DNA from: Apium graveolens
Lineage: Eukaryota > Streptophyta > Magnoliopsida > Apiales > Apiaceae
Assembly (NCBI RefSeq): GCF_009905375.1
Contig: NC_133655.1
Location: forward strand, 164,841,995 to 164,905,994
Reading direction: 5' to 3'
DNA: 64,000 nucleotides
Shown here: positions 49,205 to 59,725 of the stretch, piece by piece
Position numbering within the stretch: position 1 is the stretch's first letter
How the letters are laid out: each line of letters starts with the position of its first letter
Program-made: the position numbers and the translations under genes
The notes under the pieces: generated by a model
The model's input: the letters and a program-made list of their open reading frames with translations, nothing else
Database searches by the model: none
What the model was told of the DNA's origin: nothing

Positions 49205-49939
49205 TTTCTTAGTGTCAGCATTTACCAGGTCATTAAAGTATCGTTTTGCAACTTTAAAAGGTGGAGTTAAGGTACTGGTTAGTCGAGGTTCATCAGTACA
49301 AAAAGTATATATAAGTTGATAGAATCTAGCAAAGTAGACAACATTCCTATCCTCTGTCATCCTATCCCCAATAAAACCTATTATAGCAGTTGCAAAATCA
49401 AAATGAGTTTGGTTTATAATGGCATACCCGATGTGCTGACTCATTATGGGAATGGCATCAAAATTCGAACACTTGTTCCCAAAAGATTTAGTGATGCAGT
49501 CGAAGAAGAAGCTCCATTCCCTTCTGATATGAGCCCGTTTCAACTTCCCAAGCTTTGCCAAACTCTGTTCATACCCTAAACTGACCATTAACTCCTGAAG
49601 AGCGGATTCCTCTGGAATTGAAAAAGTACATCCTTCTGGGAGATGTAGAGCTTTGCGTATTGTACCAGGAGTGACTGCATATGAAGAATCACCCACTTCG
49701 AAAACAATACTAGGAGTACCATTTTGACCACCATTATCAAAGTTTCCAGTCCTCCAAAGTGTCAGAACTTGTTGGCTTGAGAAGACTGAAGGTTGGGTCA
49801 ATGCATACCCGATTTCACTGTGTGCAAGAAGATCTTGCACAAAATGCAATTCAGACGGAGCTTCAGCATTATCAAGAAATGTAGCATAGTTGTTTGGAAC
49901 AAATTTAGCTTCATCAATGATTAAATCCTTAGGTGCCAT
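49205..49939 (-). CDS. Third ORF of element E, N-terminal 245 codons (split by element F)
   Basis: Starts at ATG 49939 (MAPKDLIIDEAKFVPNNYAT). This is a globular-looking domain with aromatic and acidic pattern: VLTLWRTGNFDNGG, FEVGDSSYAVTPGTIRKAL, HLPEGCTF, EWSFFFDCITKSFGNK, HFDFATAIIGFIGDRM and FARFYQLIYTF. The 'V...G....TP..I..AL.LPE' arrangement recalls plant transposon-protein domains found in other retroelement ORFs, but I cannot name a family. No signal peptide; a short hydrophobic FATAIIGFIG is too short for a clear membrane segment. The frame is uninterrupted up to the F insertion. A CT-rich leader and a TATA-like box lie 150 bp upstream. Confidence 0.8.
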
Positions 49940-50087
49940 GAAATTAATCGAGATTTATAAGTGCCTGTTAGGTGTTTGATAGAATGTCTATATGAAAAAC
50001 CAACGTTAGAAGAAGAAAGAGAGTAAAAGCAAATAGAGAGAAAAAGTATAAAAGGAAATAAAAGATTAAAAAATCCTCTCTCTGTCT

Positions 50088-50095
50088 TACTTATA
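50088..50095 (-). promoter_or_regulatory. TATA-like box upstream of the third ORF of element E
   Basis: TATAAGTA on the minus strand, about 150 bp before the ATG at 49939, followed by CT-rich leader sequence (GACAGAGAGAGG, then TTTTTCTCTCTATTTGC). Weaker than the box at 51002. Confidence 0.4.
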
Positions 50096-50655
50096 CTTTT
50101 AAAAAATGTAACCGTTGGACATCTGTCAGACATGCAGTAAAATTGAATAGTTAATGGGCACGAGAAAACAGTAATCATTACTTACCCACTTGCAGTTTTT
50201 CAAGGAAAAACCGTTCCACTTACCCAGTTATTCCATTAATCAAGGTGAATCAGTTTTAATTCAAAATTAAAACTTTTCCCACTTATTTGATTATTTTTCA
50301 CTGCAACATCAGTATTCTGAAAAAAATTCGAGTGAAAATGACCATAAAAAATCAGATGAGCAAGTACTGATAAAGTAAAATCAGAACTTAAGTTAAAACA
50401 AAATTTATATGGTCATCAGAATATGAATATGTATCAGGATTTATCAATGCATTACTAAATATCTCAGAGACACAATCTCGAAATAAAAACAAATTTCATT
50501 AATATATCAAAAGAATACATTCATGAAATTTAAATTACATCAGAACTTTTTACAAGATTGCCCTAAGCTGCTAAACCTAACGTCAACAGCCTTTGTCCTA
50601 GCTCAAGAAGCAGGGCAAGGCCGATGATGAAGAAAAACAGGAAGAAGAAAATAAA

Positions 50656-50925
50656 TCATTTCTTCTTCCTACTCTCGACAAACAGAATAGCGAGTCGAAT
50701 GATTCGCTCTTGCTGGCGGAGAGCTTCCAGCCTTTCCTCCTCCAATCACTCCAGATGGTGATGGTAGTCCATGTAGAAGAACAGGAGGTGGGTAAGTACC
50801 TCTTGGGGAACGGAGTCCCATATCTCATCAGGAATGGCAGTAACGTGCCATTCCTGCTGCCAATCGGCACAGCTCAGCTCCATGTTGAATGTTTCGTAGT
50901 TCAAAAACATATTGTAATTGACCAT
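50656..50925 (-). pseudogene. Small ORF between pol and the third ORF of element E (89 codons, one stop)
   Basis: ATG at 50925 (MVNYNMFLNYETFNMELSCA), ending KKK at a TGA at 50656-50658. One in-frame TGA at 50746-50748 (codon 60, probably TGG originally) breaks it. The product is small, with tryptophan-rich (DWQQEWHVTAIPDEIWDSVP) and helical basic (LEEERLEALRQQERIIRLAI) halves. It has its own TATA box 77 bp upstream and so looks like a separate transcription unit in the element. I know no named family for it. Confidence 0.55.
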
Positions 50926-52356
50926 GGTGTTTTTGATATAAAGATTATGAAGGTGAGTTTGTGATAAAAGATTTGATGGGAAGGCTGATGTGAAGTGGTT
51001 GCTTATATAGGCAAGAGAATGTCAGGAGATGCAAAGAAATTTAATGCTGACAGGTAGAATTAATTCTACCCCGTGTCCCCAGACTTGGAAAAGAAAAACA
51101 TTCATTGGAAAGGGAAAACATGGTTTAATGTGCACAAGAAGCAAGTAAAAGTTGACTCTTCATGTACGAGTACCACTATCCCTAAATATAGTGACTGTTA
51201 ATCTTCCACTTCAACATATCAGGTTTAAACTGAGACTGTTTTTAAATTTTATCCACAAATAAGTCAAGTAAAGAATCAGACTTTAATATCAGAACTTAGA
51301 CTTATATCAGAACTTAACGGTCATCAGAACATAATTTCTTAACTCGAAAAATGAATGCCTATCTTAGTAAGTCCTCACACAAATTCTGATTTATATTCTT
51401 CAGAACTTAATCATCAGAACATGCAATCAGAACTTGTCCTCAGAATTTGTGCAATGTGAAACAATAACTGTTCATCTAAAATAACATAGATCACCACAAT
51501 AATTTTCATCATTCATATGGAGTGTTTAGTGTGTGCATTAAGCTAAATATCAGACAAGGAGTAAAGTCTCATTCACTTCAGTACATCTTAGAAATAAGGC
51601 ATAACTAAAGCTTTGCTAAAGAGCTGTCATTATTCTGAAACCTACTGTTGAATGAGTTCATGCTTGAGTCCACCTCAACTATTTTGTGCTAATTTTATGC
51701 ATCTTTTTAAATTCCAGTTTACAGTGGCTTCTCAGTGTAAGTGAGTCACGACTGCTTATCAGAATTTATTCTATTATCAGAGTATTTCTCCAGTAATCAT
51801 AGAGTGTGAAAAGTCACCAAGAAAATATTTTGCTTTTCTGATGCATATTTACTTAATACCAGCAATGCACTTGGGTCATTCCTTCCACATTTGTACTCTA
51901 GATCTCAAAGGAGTACCTGAAGTTTAATCCTTGATTCTTTTTCCTTTTCTTTTGATAAGTGAGGTTTATCAGCACTTAGTACATCCAAACAGATTTACTA
52001 GCATCAGAACTCAACAGATGAGAAGCAATATTCTAGTTTGTGACTTAGTAATAAGATAGACAAAGTAAACTCAACTAAGCTCAATATCAGAATTTGCTTG
52101 TGTCAATGAATTTCCACAGAAATAATTACTTCTAACATGGGATCCCTTGTTTATTGAAGACTACTAAGTCAACATCTAGCACAGTTATCCTCATAGGATT
52201 GAATAGTTACCTAAACAGACATATCACTATCAGAGTTTAGAAACATATATCAGACAACAGTCAGTACTTAAATACATTTTTCAATTAAGCACAGAATATA
52301 TAAAGAGATTAAATTCTGTAAATACTGATCATAAAGTCTGATGCATCAGAACAAAA
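50926..52356. other. Non-coding spacer of element E after pol, rich in TCAGAACTT motifs
   Basis: No coding potential beyond the promoter noted. The motif ATCAGAACTT and near variants recur near 51291, 51306, 51403, 51412 and 52003, as well as elsewhere in E. Confidence 0.6.
51002..51009 (-). promoter_or_regulatory. TATA box upstream of the small ORF of element E
   Basis: TATATAAG on the minus strand, 77 bp before the ATG at 50925, giving a leader of about 45 bases. Good match and spacing for an internal promoter. Confidence 0.55.
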
Positions 52357-53846
52357 CTAAGCAGATTTAGAGAAAGAACCTGAAACCATTCCAAGTTCAT
52401 TTACCAATCTTGTAAAAGTAGCTTCACACAATGGTTTTGTGAAGATATCTGCTAGTTGTTGATCTGTTAGAACAAAGTGCAATTCCACTGTACCTTCATC
52501 CACATGTTCCCTGATGAAGTGATACCTGATGCTGATGTGCTTTGTCATAGAGTGTTGAACTGGATTACCTGTTATAGCAATAGCACTTTGATTATCACAG
52601 TAAATAAGGATTTTGAATATGTTAACCCATAATCCAGTAATTGATTCTTCATCCAAAGAATCTGTGCACAACAGCTTCCTGCAGCAATATATTCTGCTTC
52701 TGCAGTTGATGTGGAAATTGACTTTTGTTTCTTGCTAAACCAAGAAACCAATATGCCTCCGAGAAATTGGCAGCTTCCACTTGTGCTTTTCCTGTCAATT
52801 TTGCAACCTGTAAAATCTGCATCTGAGTAACCTATTAGTTTAAAATCTGATTCTCTGGGATACCACAATCCCAGATCAGCTGTTCCCTTAAGATACTTGA
52901 ATATTCTTTTTATAGCTATTAAGTGAGGTTCTCTTGGATCTGCTTGAAATCTTGCACAAAGACAGGTAGCATACATGATATCAGGTCTACTAGCAGTTAG
53001 ATAGAGTAGAGAGCCAATCATACCTCTATAATAGGTAATATCTACTGATTTACCAATATCCTTGTCCAGTTTTGTTGCAGTGGCCATGGAAGTGGATGCA
53101 CTTGAACAATCTTGCATTCCAACTTTCTTCAGCAAGTTTCTAGTGTACTTAGTTTGACAAATAAAAGTGCCTTCTTTATTCTGCTTGACTTGAAGGCCCA
53201 GAAAATAGCTAAGTTCCCCCATCATACTCATCTGATACCTTGACTGCATCAGTTTGGCAAACATCTTGCAAAGTCTGTCATTTGTAGAGCCAAAAATGAT
53301 ATCATCAACATAAATCTGGACCAGAAGTAAGTCCTTTCCATGGTTGAGGTAGAACAGTGTTTTCTCTATAGTCCCTCTGTTAAATCCACTTTCCAGAAGA
53401 AACTGAGCTAAAGTCTCATACCATGTTCTAGGAGCTTGCTTAAGTCCATAAAGTGCTTTATCAAGCCTATAGACATAATCTGGATGTTTGGAATCTACAA
53501 AGCCTGGAGGTTGTTTAACATATACTTCCTCCTCTAATTCTCCATTGAGAAAAACACTTTTCACATCCATTTGAAAGACAGTAAACTTTTTGTGAGCAGT
53601 ATAAGCCAAAAATATCCTTATGGCTTCTAATCTAGCAACTGGTGCAAATGTTTCATCATAATCAATTCCCTCCTGTTGAGAATATCCTTTTGCAACCAGC
53701 CTTGCCTTATTCCTTGTAATTATGCCATCACTGTCAGTTTTGTTTCTGAATGCCCACTTTGTACCAACAACAGATCTATTCTTTGGTCTTGGCACTAGGG
53801 TCCAGACTTTGTTTCTTTCAAATTTATTTAACTCTTCCTGCATTGC
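52357..53846 (-). pseudogene. pol: Reverse transcriptase and RNase H of element E, frameshifted
   Basis: Copia [67 protein letters not shown] and the catalytic YVDDIIFGS. RNase [30 protein letters not shown], then a frameshift near 52620 before [16 protein letters not shown], and [14 protein letters not shown] to a stop at 52357. RT itself (53843 to about 52630) is open. RT lies downstream of integrase, which defines copia. Confidence 0.93.
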
Positions 53847-55694
53847 TTACACCCAGTCAGCATCTTGAAGAGCTTCATCCACTTTCTTTGGCTCAGTCTG
53901 AGAAAGAAAAGAATTGTAAAGACATTTGTTTGAAGTACCTGTTCTAGTTCTGACACCTGCATCCAGATTTCCAATTATCAAATCAAGTGTATGTGATTTA
54001 GTCCACTTCCTTGCAGATGGAAGGTTTGCTCTAGAACTGGATGCTCCCCCATGATTCATGCTGTCTTCAACTTCATTTTCTGATCCTCCCCCTGAAACTA
54101 TGCTCTCTGAGTTGGATTCTTCAGAATTTAGATTTTCAGAACTATCAGAACTTGGCTTATCAGAACTTGACGAATCAGAAGTTGAAGAGCCAGATGTATG
54201 TTCTGATGCTTCTTGAGATGTGGTAAGATCTTGAGTATGCTCCCCCTGCATAGGTGCATCTTCCTTTGGCGTATTCACCACAGTTTCAATAACATCAGAG
54301 TTTAATCCATCAGAGTTTACAGTATCAGGACTTAGATTTTTAGTATCAGAATTTCAGTCTTCATTTGCAAATCTCAGTTGTTCATGATCAATAAAATCTT
54401 CAAGTCCAGTAATCTTCTTGTCATCAAAAGAGACATTGATAGATTCCATGACCACTCTTGTTCTCAGATTATAGACTCTGAAGGCTTTTGTGGAAAGTGG
54501 ATATCCAACAAAGATTCCTTCATCAGCTTTTAGATCAAATTTGAATAGTTGTTCATGATGAGTCTTGAGAACAAAACACTTGCATCCAAATATATGAAAA
54601 TACTTCAGATTTGGCTTCTTTTTCTTCATCTCATATGGTGTCTTTCCTTGCATGTTAATGAGTGTTGTATTTTGAGTAAAATAAGCAGTCTGCACAGCTT
54701 CAGCCCAGAAATAGGTTGGAAGCTTTGCTTCTTCAAGCATTGTATGTGCAACTTCAATGAGAGTTCTATTCTTCCTTTCAACAACTCCATTTTGCTGTGG
54801 AGTTCCAGGAGCAGAGAATTCTTGCTTAATTCCATGGTTTTTGCAGAACTCTTCCATTATCAAATTCTTGAACTCAGTGCCATTATCACTCCTTATGGTT
54901 TTCACAGAATCTTTGACCAATTTATCCAAATATTTGACATGATCAATCAAGATAGATGCAGTTTCACTTTTTGTGTGCAAGAAATACACCCATGTGTATC
55001 TGGTGAACTCATCCACTGTGACCAACGCATATTTCTTTTTTGCAATAGACATGACATTCACTGGACCAAATAGATCAACATGTAGTAGATGATAAGGCTC
55101 AAGAATTGATGATTCAGTCTTGCTCTTGAATGAAGATTTTGTTTGTTTGGCCTTCTGACAAGAATCAAAAAGGCCATCAGGAGCAAATACTGACTTTGGC
55201 AGTCCTCTCACAAGATCTTTCTTGACCAGCTCATTTATATTTTTGAAATTTAAATGAGAGAGTTTCTTGTGCCAATTCCAGCTTTCTTCAATTGATGCTC
55301 TACTCATCAGACAGATTGCAGAACCATCAGTACTTGTTGAAAGCTTAGATTCATAAATGTTACCACGCCTGTATCCTTTCAGAACATCTTTTCCTTTAGA
55401 TTTACTCACAACTTCACAGTGTTCTTCAAAGAAATCAACATGATAACCTCTGTCACAGATTTGACTTATACTCAGCAGATTGTGTTTAAGTCCTGAGACC
55501 AGAGCTACTTCTTTAATGATGACATTCCCAAGATTGATATTGCTATATCCCAAAGTTTTTCCAATGTTGCCATCTCCATAAGAAACACTTGGGTCAGCTT
55601 TCTCCACAAAGTCTGATAGTAGGGCTTTATTTCCAGTCATATGTCCTGAACATCCACTATCCAGAACTAGGATATATTTCCTGTTGCCCTGCAA
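53847..55694 (-). pseudogene. pol: Protease and integrase of element E, with in-frame stops
   Basis: Protease: LVLDSGCSGHMTG (commonly SGCSRHMTG in copia). Integrase zinc region: WHKKLSHLNFKNI, with FDSCQKAKQ where CxxC is usual, so one cysteine is lost. Catalytic residues: HVDLFGP, RSDNGTEF and GVVERKNRT. The C-terminus reads FHIFGCKCFVL and GIFVGYPLSTKAFRVYN. A TGA at 54354-54356 and a TAA near 53847 (probably CAA originally) interrupt the same frame. The linker 54281-53850 is serine-rich (SSDSSENLNSEESNSES). Upstream, TAG and TGA lie in frame between gag and protease (55695-55712). Confidence 0.92.
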
Positions 55695-55706
55695 TCACAA
55701 AGACCA

Positions 55707-58041
55707 CTAATGATTAGTTTTAAGGACCCAGACTTGCTTGGATCCTTTGGCCTTATCAAGTTTGTTAACATTTGCAGCGAATTTAGCATCAGAGTTTATG
55801 TTAACATTTTTCTTATCAGAATTTACACTATTAGACTTTGTATCAGAATTTACACTAGAAGAAACAATGGAAACTTTCTTTAAAGAAGGTTTTATTTGAT
55901 AATAATCATAGTACAAACTATGATATTCCTTACAAGTATAAATGGAATTCCATAAACTACCACAATGAAAACAAGGATTTTGTGGCTTATATTTAACATA
56001 CTGACTCTTAACTCCTGACTTTAAAAGTAAGGAGTTTATGTTCTTATTCTTCCTGCAAAAAGAAGCCAGATGGTTAGAACTTCCACAGATATGACACGTT
56101 TTCCTAGGCACTTCAGGAACAGGCTTATAATCATTGCTTTTATTCACACCTTCCTTTCCATTCCTATTTTAGGTGATTTTACCTTGTTTGCATTCTTAAC
56201 ATCTTTCAGCTTATGCTTAAGCTGCTTCTTAGTCATTAAGCCTATGTTTACTTCAGATGTCTTTTCCTGTTTTAGTTTGTCAGAAGTTAATCCCTCTTTA
56301 ACTTTTGATTTCTCATTATCAGACTTTACAGTTACAAACTTAACAGGTTTTAATTTTGGCTTTTGCTTAACAACAGGCTTAATTTCTACAGTTCTTTTAT
56401 CATTCTTATCTTCTCCATAACCTAAGCCCTCTTTCCAATTTTCACTACTTAGCAAATTTTGAGTTGTTCTGCCAGAGTTGGTCCAAGTCCTGATTATCTC
56501 TCTTTCCTTTTCTAACTCAGTTTTTAGAGATTCATTCATTTTTAGCACTTCATCCCTAACATAAAAAGCATCATCTCTATCCTTCTGAGTTTGATGGAAC
56601 ATAACTAACTCTTTTTCTAAGAAATCATTTCTTTTCTTGAAAGCAATATTTTCAGAAGTTAATCTTTCACATGTTAAAGTTTGATCTCTATAACTAACAA
56701 ACATGGTTTTAAGATATCTTCTCAACTCATTAATATCATCAGTATGAAAAGCATAAGTAGTCTGAGGTACCTTTGTTTCAGCAGTTTCAGAACTGCTCTC
56801 ATCACTTTCTTTATCAGCATTTGCCATCAAAGCATAGTTCTCCTCACTTTTAGAGTCTGAGGTGTCTATCCAGCTTTTCTTCTTTGTGACAAGAGCCTTG
56901 CCTTTGTCACCCTTCACTTTCTTACAATCAGGAGATATGTGGCCTTTCTCACCACAGTTATAGCATTTGACATTGGTATAATCTCCTCTATCAGACTTTC
57001 CTCCTCTGCCCTCAGATCTTCTGAAATTCTTCTTATCAGAACTTGTGCCTTTCCTGGAAAACTTCTTTCCCTTCCTGAACTTCCTGTATGTAATCTTTGT
57101 GATCCCTTTCACCATAAGAGCACACAGCTTCATCATCTCCTCATCAGCATCAGTCTCAGGGAAGCTTTCAGAATCTGAAAGTCATCATCACTTTCAGAAC
57201 TTGATGACTCAGTATCAGACTTTGTGAAAAGAGCTTTACCCTTGTCTTTCCTTGAGGTAGCTGCCTTGGGGGATTCTTCTTCAGTCTTAAGAGCAATTGT
57301 CCTTGACTTTCCTCCTTTCCTTTTGCTTCTTTGTTCCATCTCAAGTTCATGAGTCTTGAGCATTCCATAAATTTCATCAAGAGTTGTTTCATCAAGACTG
57401 TAGTTGTCTCTTATTGTTGTTGCCTTCAAATCCCAACATTCAGGAAGAGCTAACAGGAATTTAAGGTTTGAATCTTCAAGATCATACTCCTTATTAACCA
57501 GTGACAGATCATTCAAGAGTTTGAAAAATCTATCATATAAATCAGTCAATGACTCATTAGCCTTTGAGTCAAAGTGTTCATACTCTTGAGTGAGTATTGT
57601 CTTCCTGTTCTTCTTAATTGTATCAGTTCCCTGACACCTTGTTTCCAGAGCATCCCATATCTCCTTAGCAGTCTTGTAGTTAATTACCCTGTTTGACATT
57701 ACATTATCAATGGCACTATGCAGTAAGTGTCGTACCTTAGCATCCTTAGCAATTGATGCGATATCTTCAGCAGTATAATCACTCTTCTCCTTTGGTACGG
57801 TCTTTGCTGCTTCACCTGCAACTGCAACAGTGAGCTTGGTTGGTTTGTGAGGTCCTTCCTTGATTCTATCAAGATATTCTGGATCTGTAGCTTCCAGAAA
57901 CATGGTCATCCTCACCTTGCATATGGCATATTCAGATGTTCTCAGTATGGGAACTCTGATGGTTTCATACCGACTTTGAATTTGTGTCTTTGGAGGTTCT
58001 TCAGTTTTGGTAGGCTTAGCTGGAGTTTCTGTGTCAGGCAT
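55707..58041 (-). pseudogene. gag: gag of element E (long Sirevirus-type gag), two frameshifts
   Basis: ATG at 58041 (MPDTETPAKPTKTEEPPK). The gag domain (EIWDALETRCQGTD, LTDLYDRFFKLLNDLSL) is followed by a serine/acidic stretch and a frameshift near 57180. Next come zinc knuckle CYNCGEKGHISPDC, a long helical coiled-coil-like region (ENIAFKKRNDFLEKELVMFH, LKTELEKEREII), a second frameshift near 56150, then CHICGSSNHLASFC and CFHCGSLWNSIYTC. A gag of about 780 codons with coiled coil and several CCHC motifs fits Sireviruses. It ends at TAG 55707, in the same frame as protease. Confidence 0.9.
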
Positions 58042-58082
58042 GATTGTGTTTGGATCTTTAACTGTATGTGCGTTAACAGATA

Positions 58083-58095
58083 GGCTCTGATACCA
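58083..58095 (-). other. Primer-binding site of element E
   Basis: TGGTATCAGAGCC on the minus strand, 2 bases after the 5' LTR end. Confidence 0.92.
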
Positions 58096-58097
58096 CT

Positions 58098-58689
58098 TGT
58101 TAGGTCACACACACTGTAGAGGGGGTGAATACAGTGTAAAGTACAATCAAATCGAACTTTAATATCTCAAGTAACAGAAAACAAACTTTATTGAACCAAT
58201 AAACTCTGTTACAGTATGGAACTGTTTCCTCTCAGTGATGAACAAATATCACGAGAGCTGCTAGGGTTACAATGAATAATCTTCTCGAATATGATAACAC
58301 TTATAGTGTAAACCCTATGTCTGTGTTTATATACTACACAGTTACAAGATAATCGCTAATTGATATGGAATATAATTCTGCTTCCTAAAATATATCAATC
58401 AGATATCTTTTCTTCCAAGTATTCTATTCTTCATAGAATTCCTTCTTCATGCATATCTCTTCTTATGTTTATCTTGATCTTCTTTCCTTTAATCAGCTAC
58501 TGTCCTTATCTGAACGTCCTTCAGCACTTATGTTCTGATATCCATCTTCTGATGATTATCTCCTGATAATATAAGTACTGATATCCTTAAGTCCTGACTT
58601 CCAGTAAGTACTGATTTATCCTGTTTAAGTAAAATCTGAAAACTAAACATAAATCATATTAACCATGACATTATCAAATATATCTAACA
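58098..58689 (-). repeat. 5' LTR of element E (592 bp)
   Basis: Same ends as the LTR at 29166-29757 (TGTTAGGTCACACAC, ATATCTAACA), flanked by CCTCT at 58690-58694. Seven differences between the two: four are transversions involving A, T or C and two are transitions near the 3' end of the plus-strand reading. Confidence 0.95.
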
Positions 58690-58694
58690 CCTCT

Positions 58695-59725
58695 CCCTAG
58701 GATTGATGACCTATTCGACCAACTCAAGGGAGCTGTACATTTTTCCAAAATAGATTTGAAAACAGGATATCACCAGTTGAAAATCAAACTGGAAGATATA
58801 CCGAAGACTGCTTTTCGCACTAGGTATGGGCACTATGAGTTCTTAGTCATGTTGTTTGGGCTAACCAATGCACCCGCAACCTTTATGGATTTGATGAACA
58901 GAGTGTTCAAAAAGTACCTAGATATATGCGTGATAGTTTTTATAGATGATATTCTGATCTACTCAAAGACAGAGCAAGAACATGCAGAACATTTGAGGAT
59001 AGTCTTAGAAATCTTGAGGAACGAGAAATTGTATACCAAGTTCTCGAAGTGCGAGTTTTGGTTAAGAGAAGTTCAGTTTTTAGGACATGTGGTGAGTAGC
59101 CAAAGGAGTTTTAGTTGACCCTGCCAAAATAGAGGCCGTATCCAACTGGGAAAGACCAACTACCCCAACAGAGGTTAGGAATTTTATGGGTTTAGCAGGA
59201 TATTACCGAAGATTTGTACAAGACTTTGCTAAGATAGCTGGTCCACTGACTAGACTTACCCGGAAGACAGAAAAGTTTGTATGGACAGAGAAATATGAGG
59301 AAAGCTTACAGGAACTGAAAAGGAGGCTAGTGTCAGCACCAGTGCTCGCTCTTCCCGATGGAAAGGCAGAGTTTGTGATACACAGTGATGCATCGCCTAA
59401 AGGATTAGGATGTGTGCTTATGCAGCATGGAAAAGTTATAGCGTATGCCTCTCGGTAATTGAAGGAGTATGAGAGCAGATACCCTACGCATGATCTAGAA
59501 TTAGCAGCCATAGTGTTTGCCCTGAAAATTTGGAGACACTACCTGTACGGTGAGAAATGCGAGATTTACACAGACCATAAGAGCCTGACATATATTTTTA
59601 CTCAGAAGGAATTGAACATGAGACAGAGGAGATGGTTAGAGTTGATTAAGGACTACGATTTTGAAATTTTGTATCACTCGGGTAAAGCCAATGTGGTGGC
59701 TGACGCCCTTAGTAGGAAGGAAAGA
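58695..59725 (+). pseudogene. RT C-terminal part and RNase H of element D, broken
   Basis: Continues the RT split by [36 protein letters not shown] and the catalytic [14 protein letters not shown]. An extra base near 59100 shifts the frame after GHVVSS. RNase [39 protein letters not shown] (catalytic DAS present), a TAA at 59456-59458 for glutamine, then [20 protein letters not shown] and [13 protein letters not shown]. Confidence 0.93.

Larger units (their letters stand above)
29166..58689 (-). mobile_element. Element E: Ty1/copia Sirevirus-like retrotransposon with a large third ORF
   Basis: Perfect 5-bp duplication CCTCT at 29161-29165 and 58690-58694. Coding is on the minus strand: 5' LTR 58098-58689, PBS, gag, protease-integrase-RT-RNase H (the copia order), a small ORF, a third ORF of about 1,250 codons, PPT and 3' LTR 29166-29757. 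Without F it is about 13.3 kb, long for the lineage. The Sirevirus assignment rests on an extended gag with several zinc knuckles, pol similarity, and a third ORF where SIRE1 has its envelope-like ORF. Frameshifts in gag, RNase H and ORF3, plus stops, disable it. Its two LTRs differ at 7 of 592 positions. Confidence 0.93.

Noticed and set aside
49316..49579. Plus-strand 87-codon frame
   Set aside because: Antisense shadow of the N-terminal part of the third ORF of element E.
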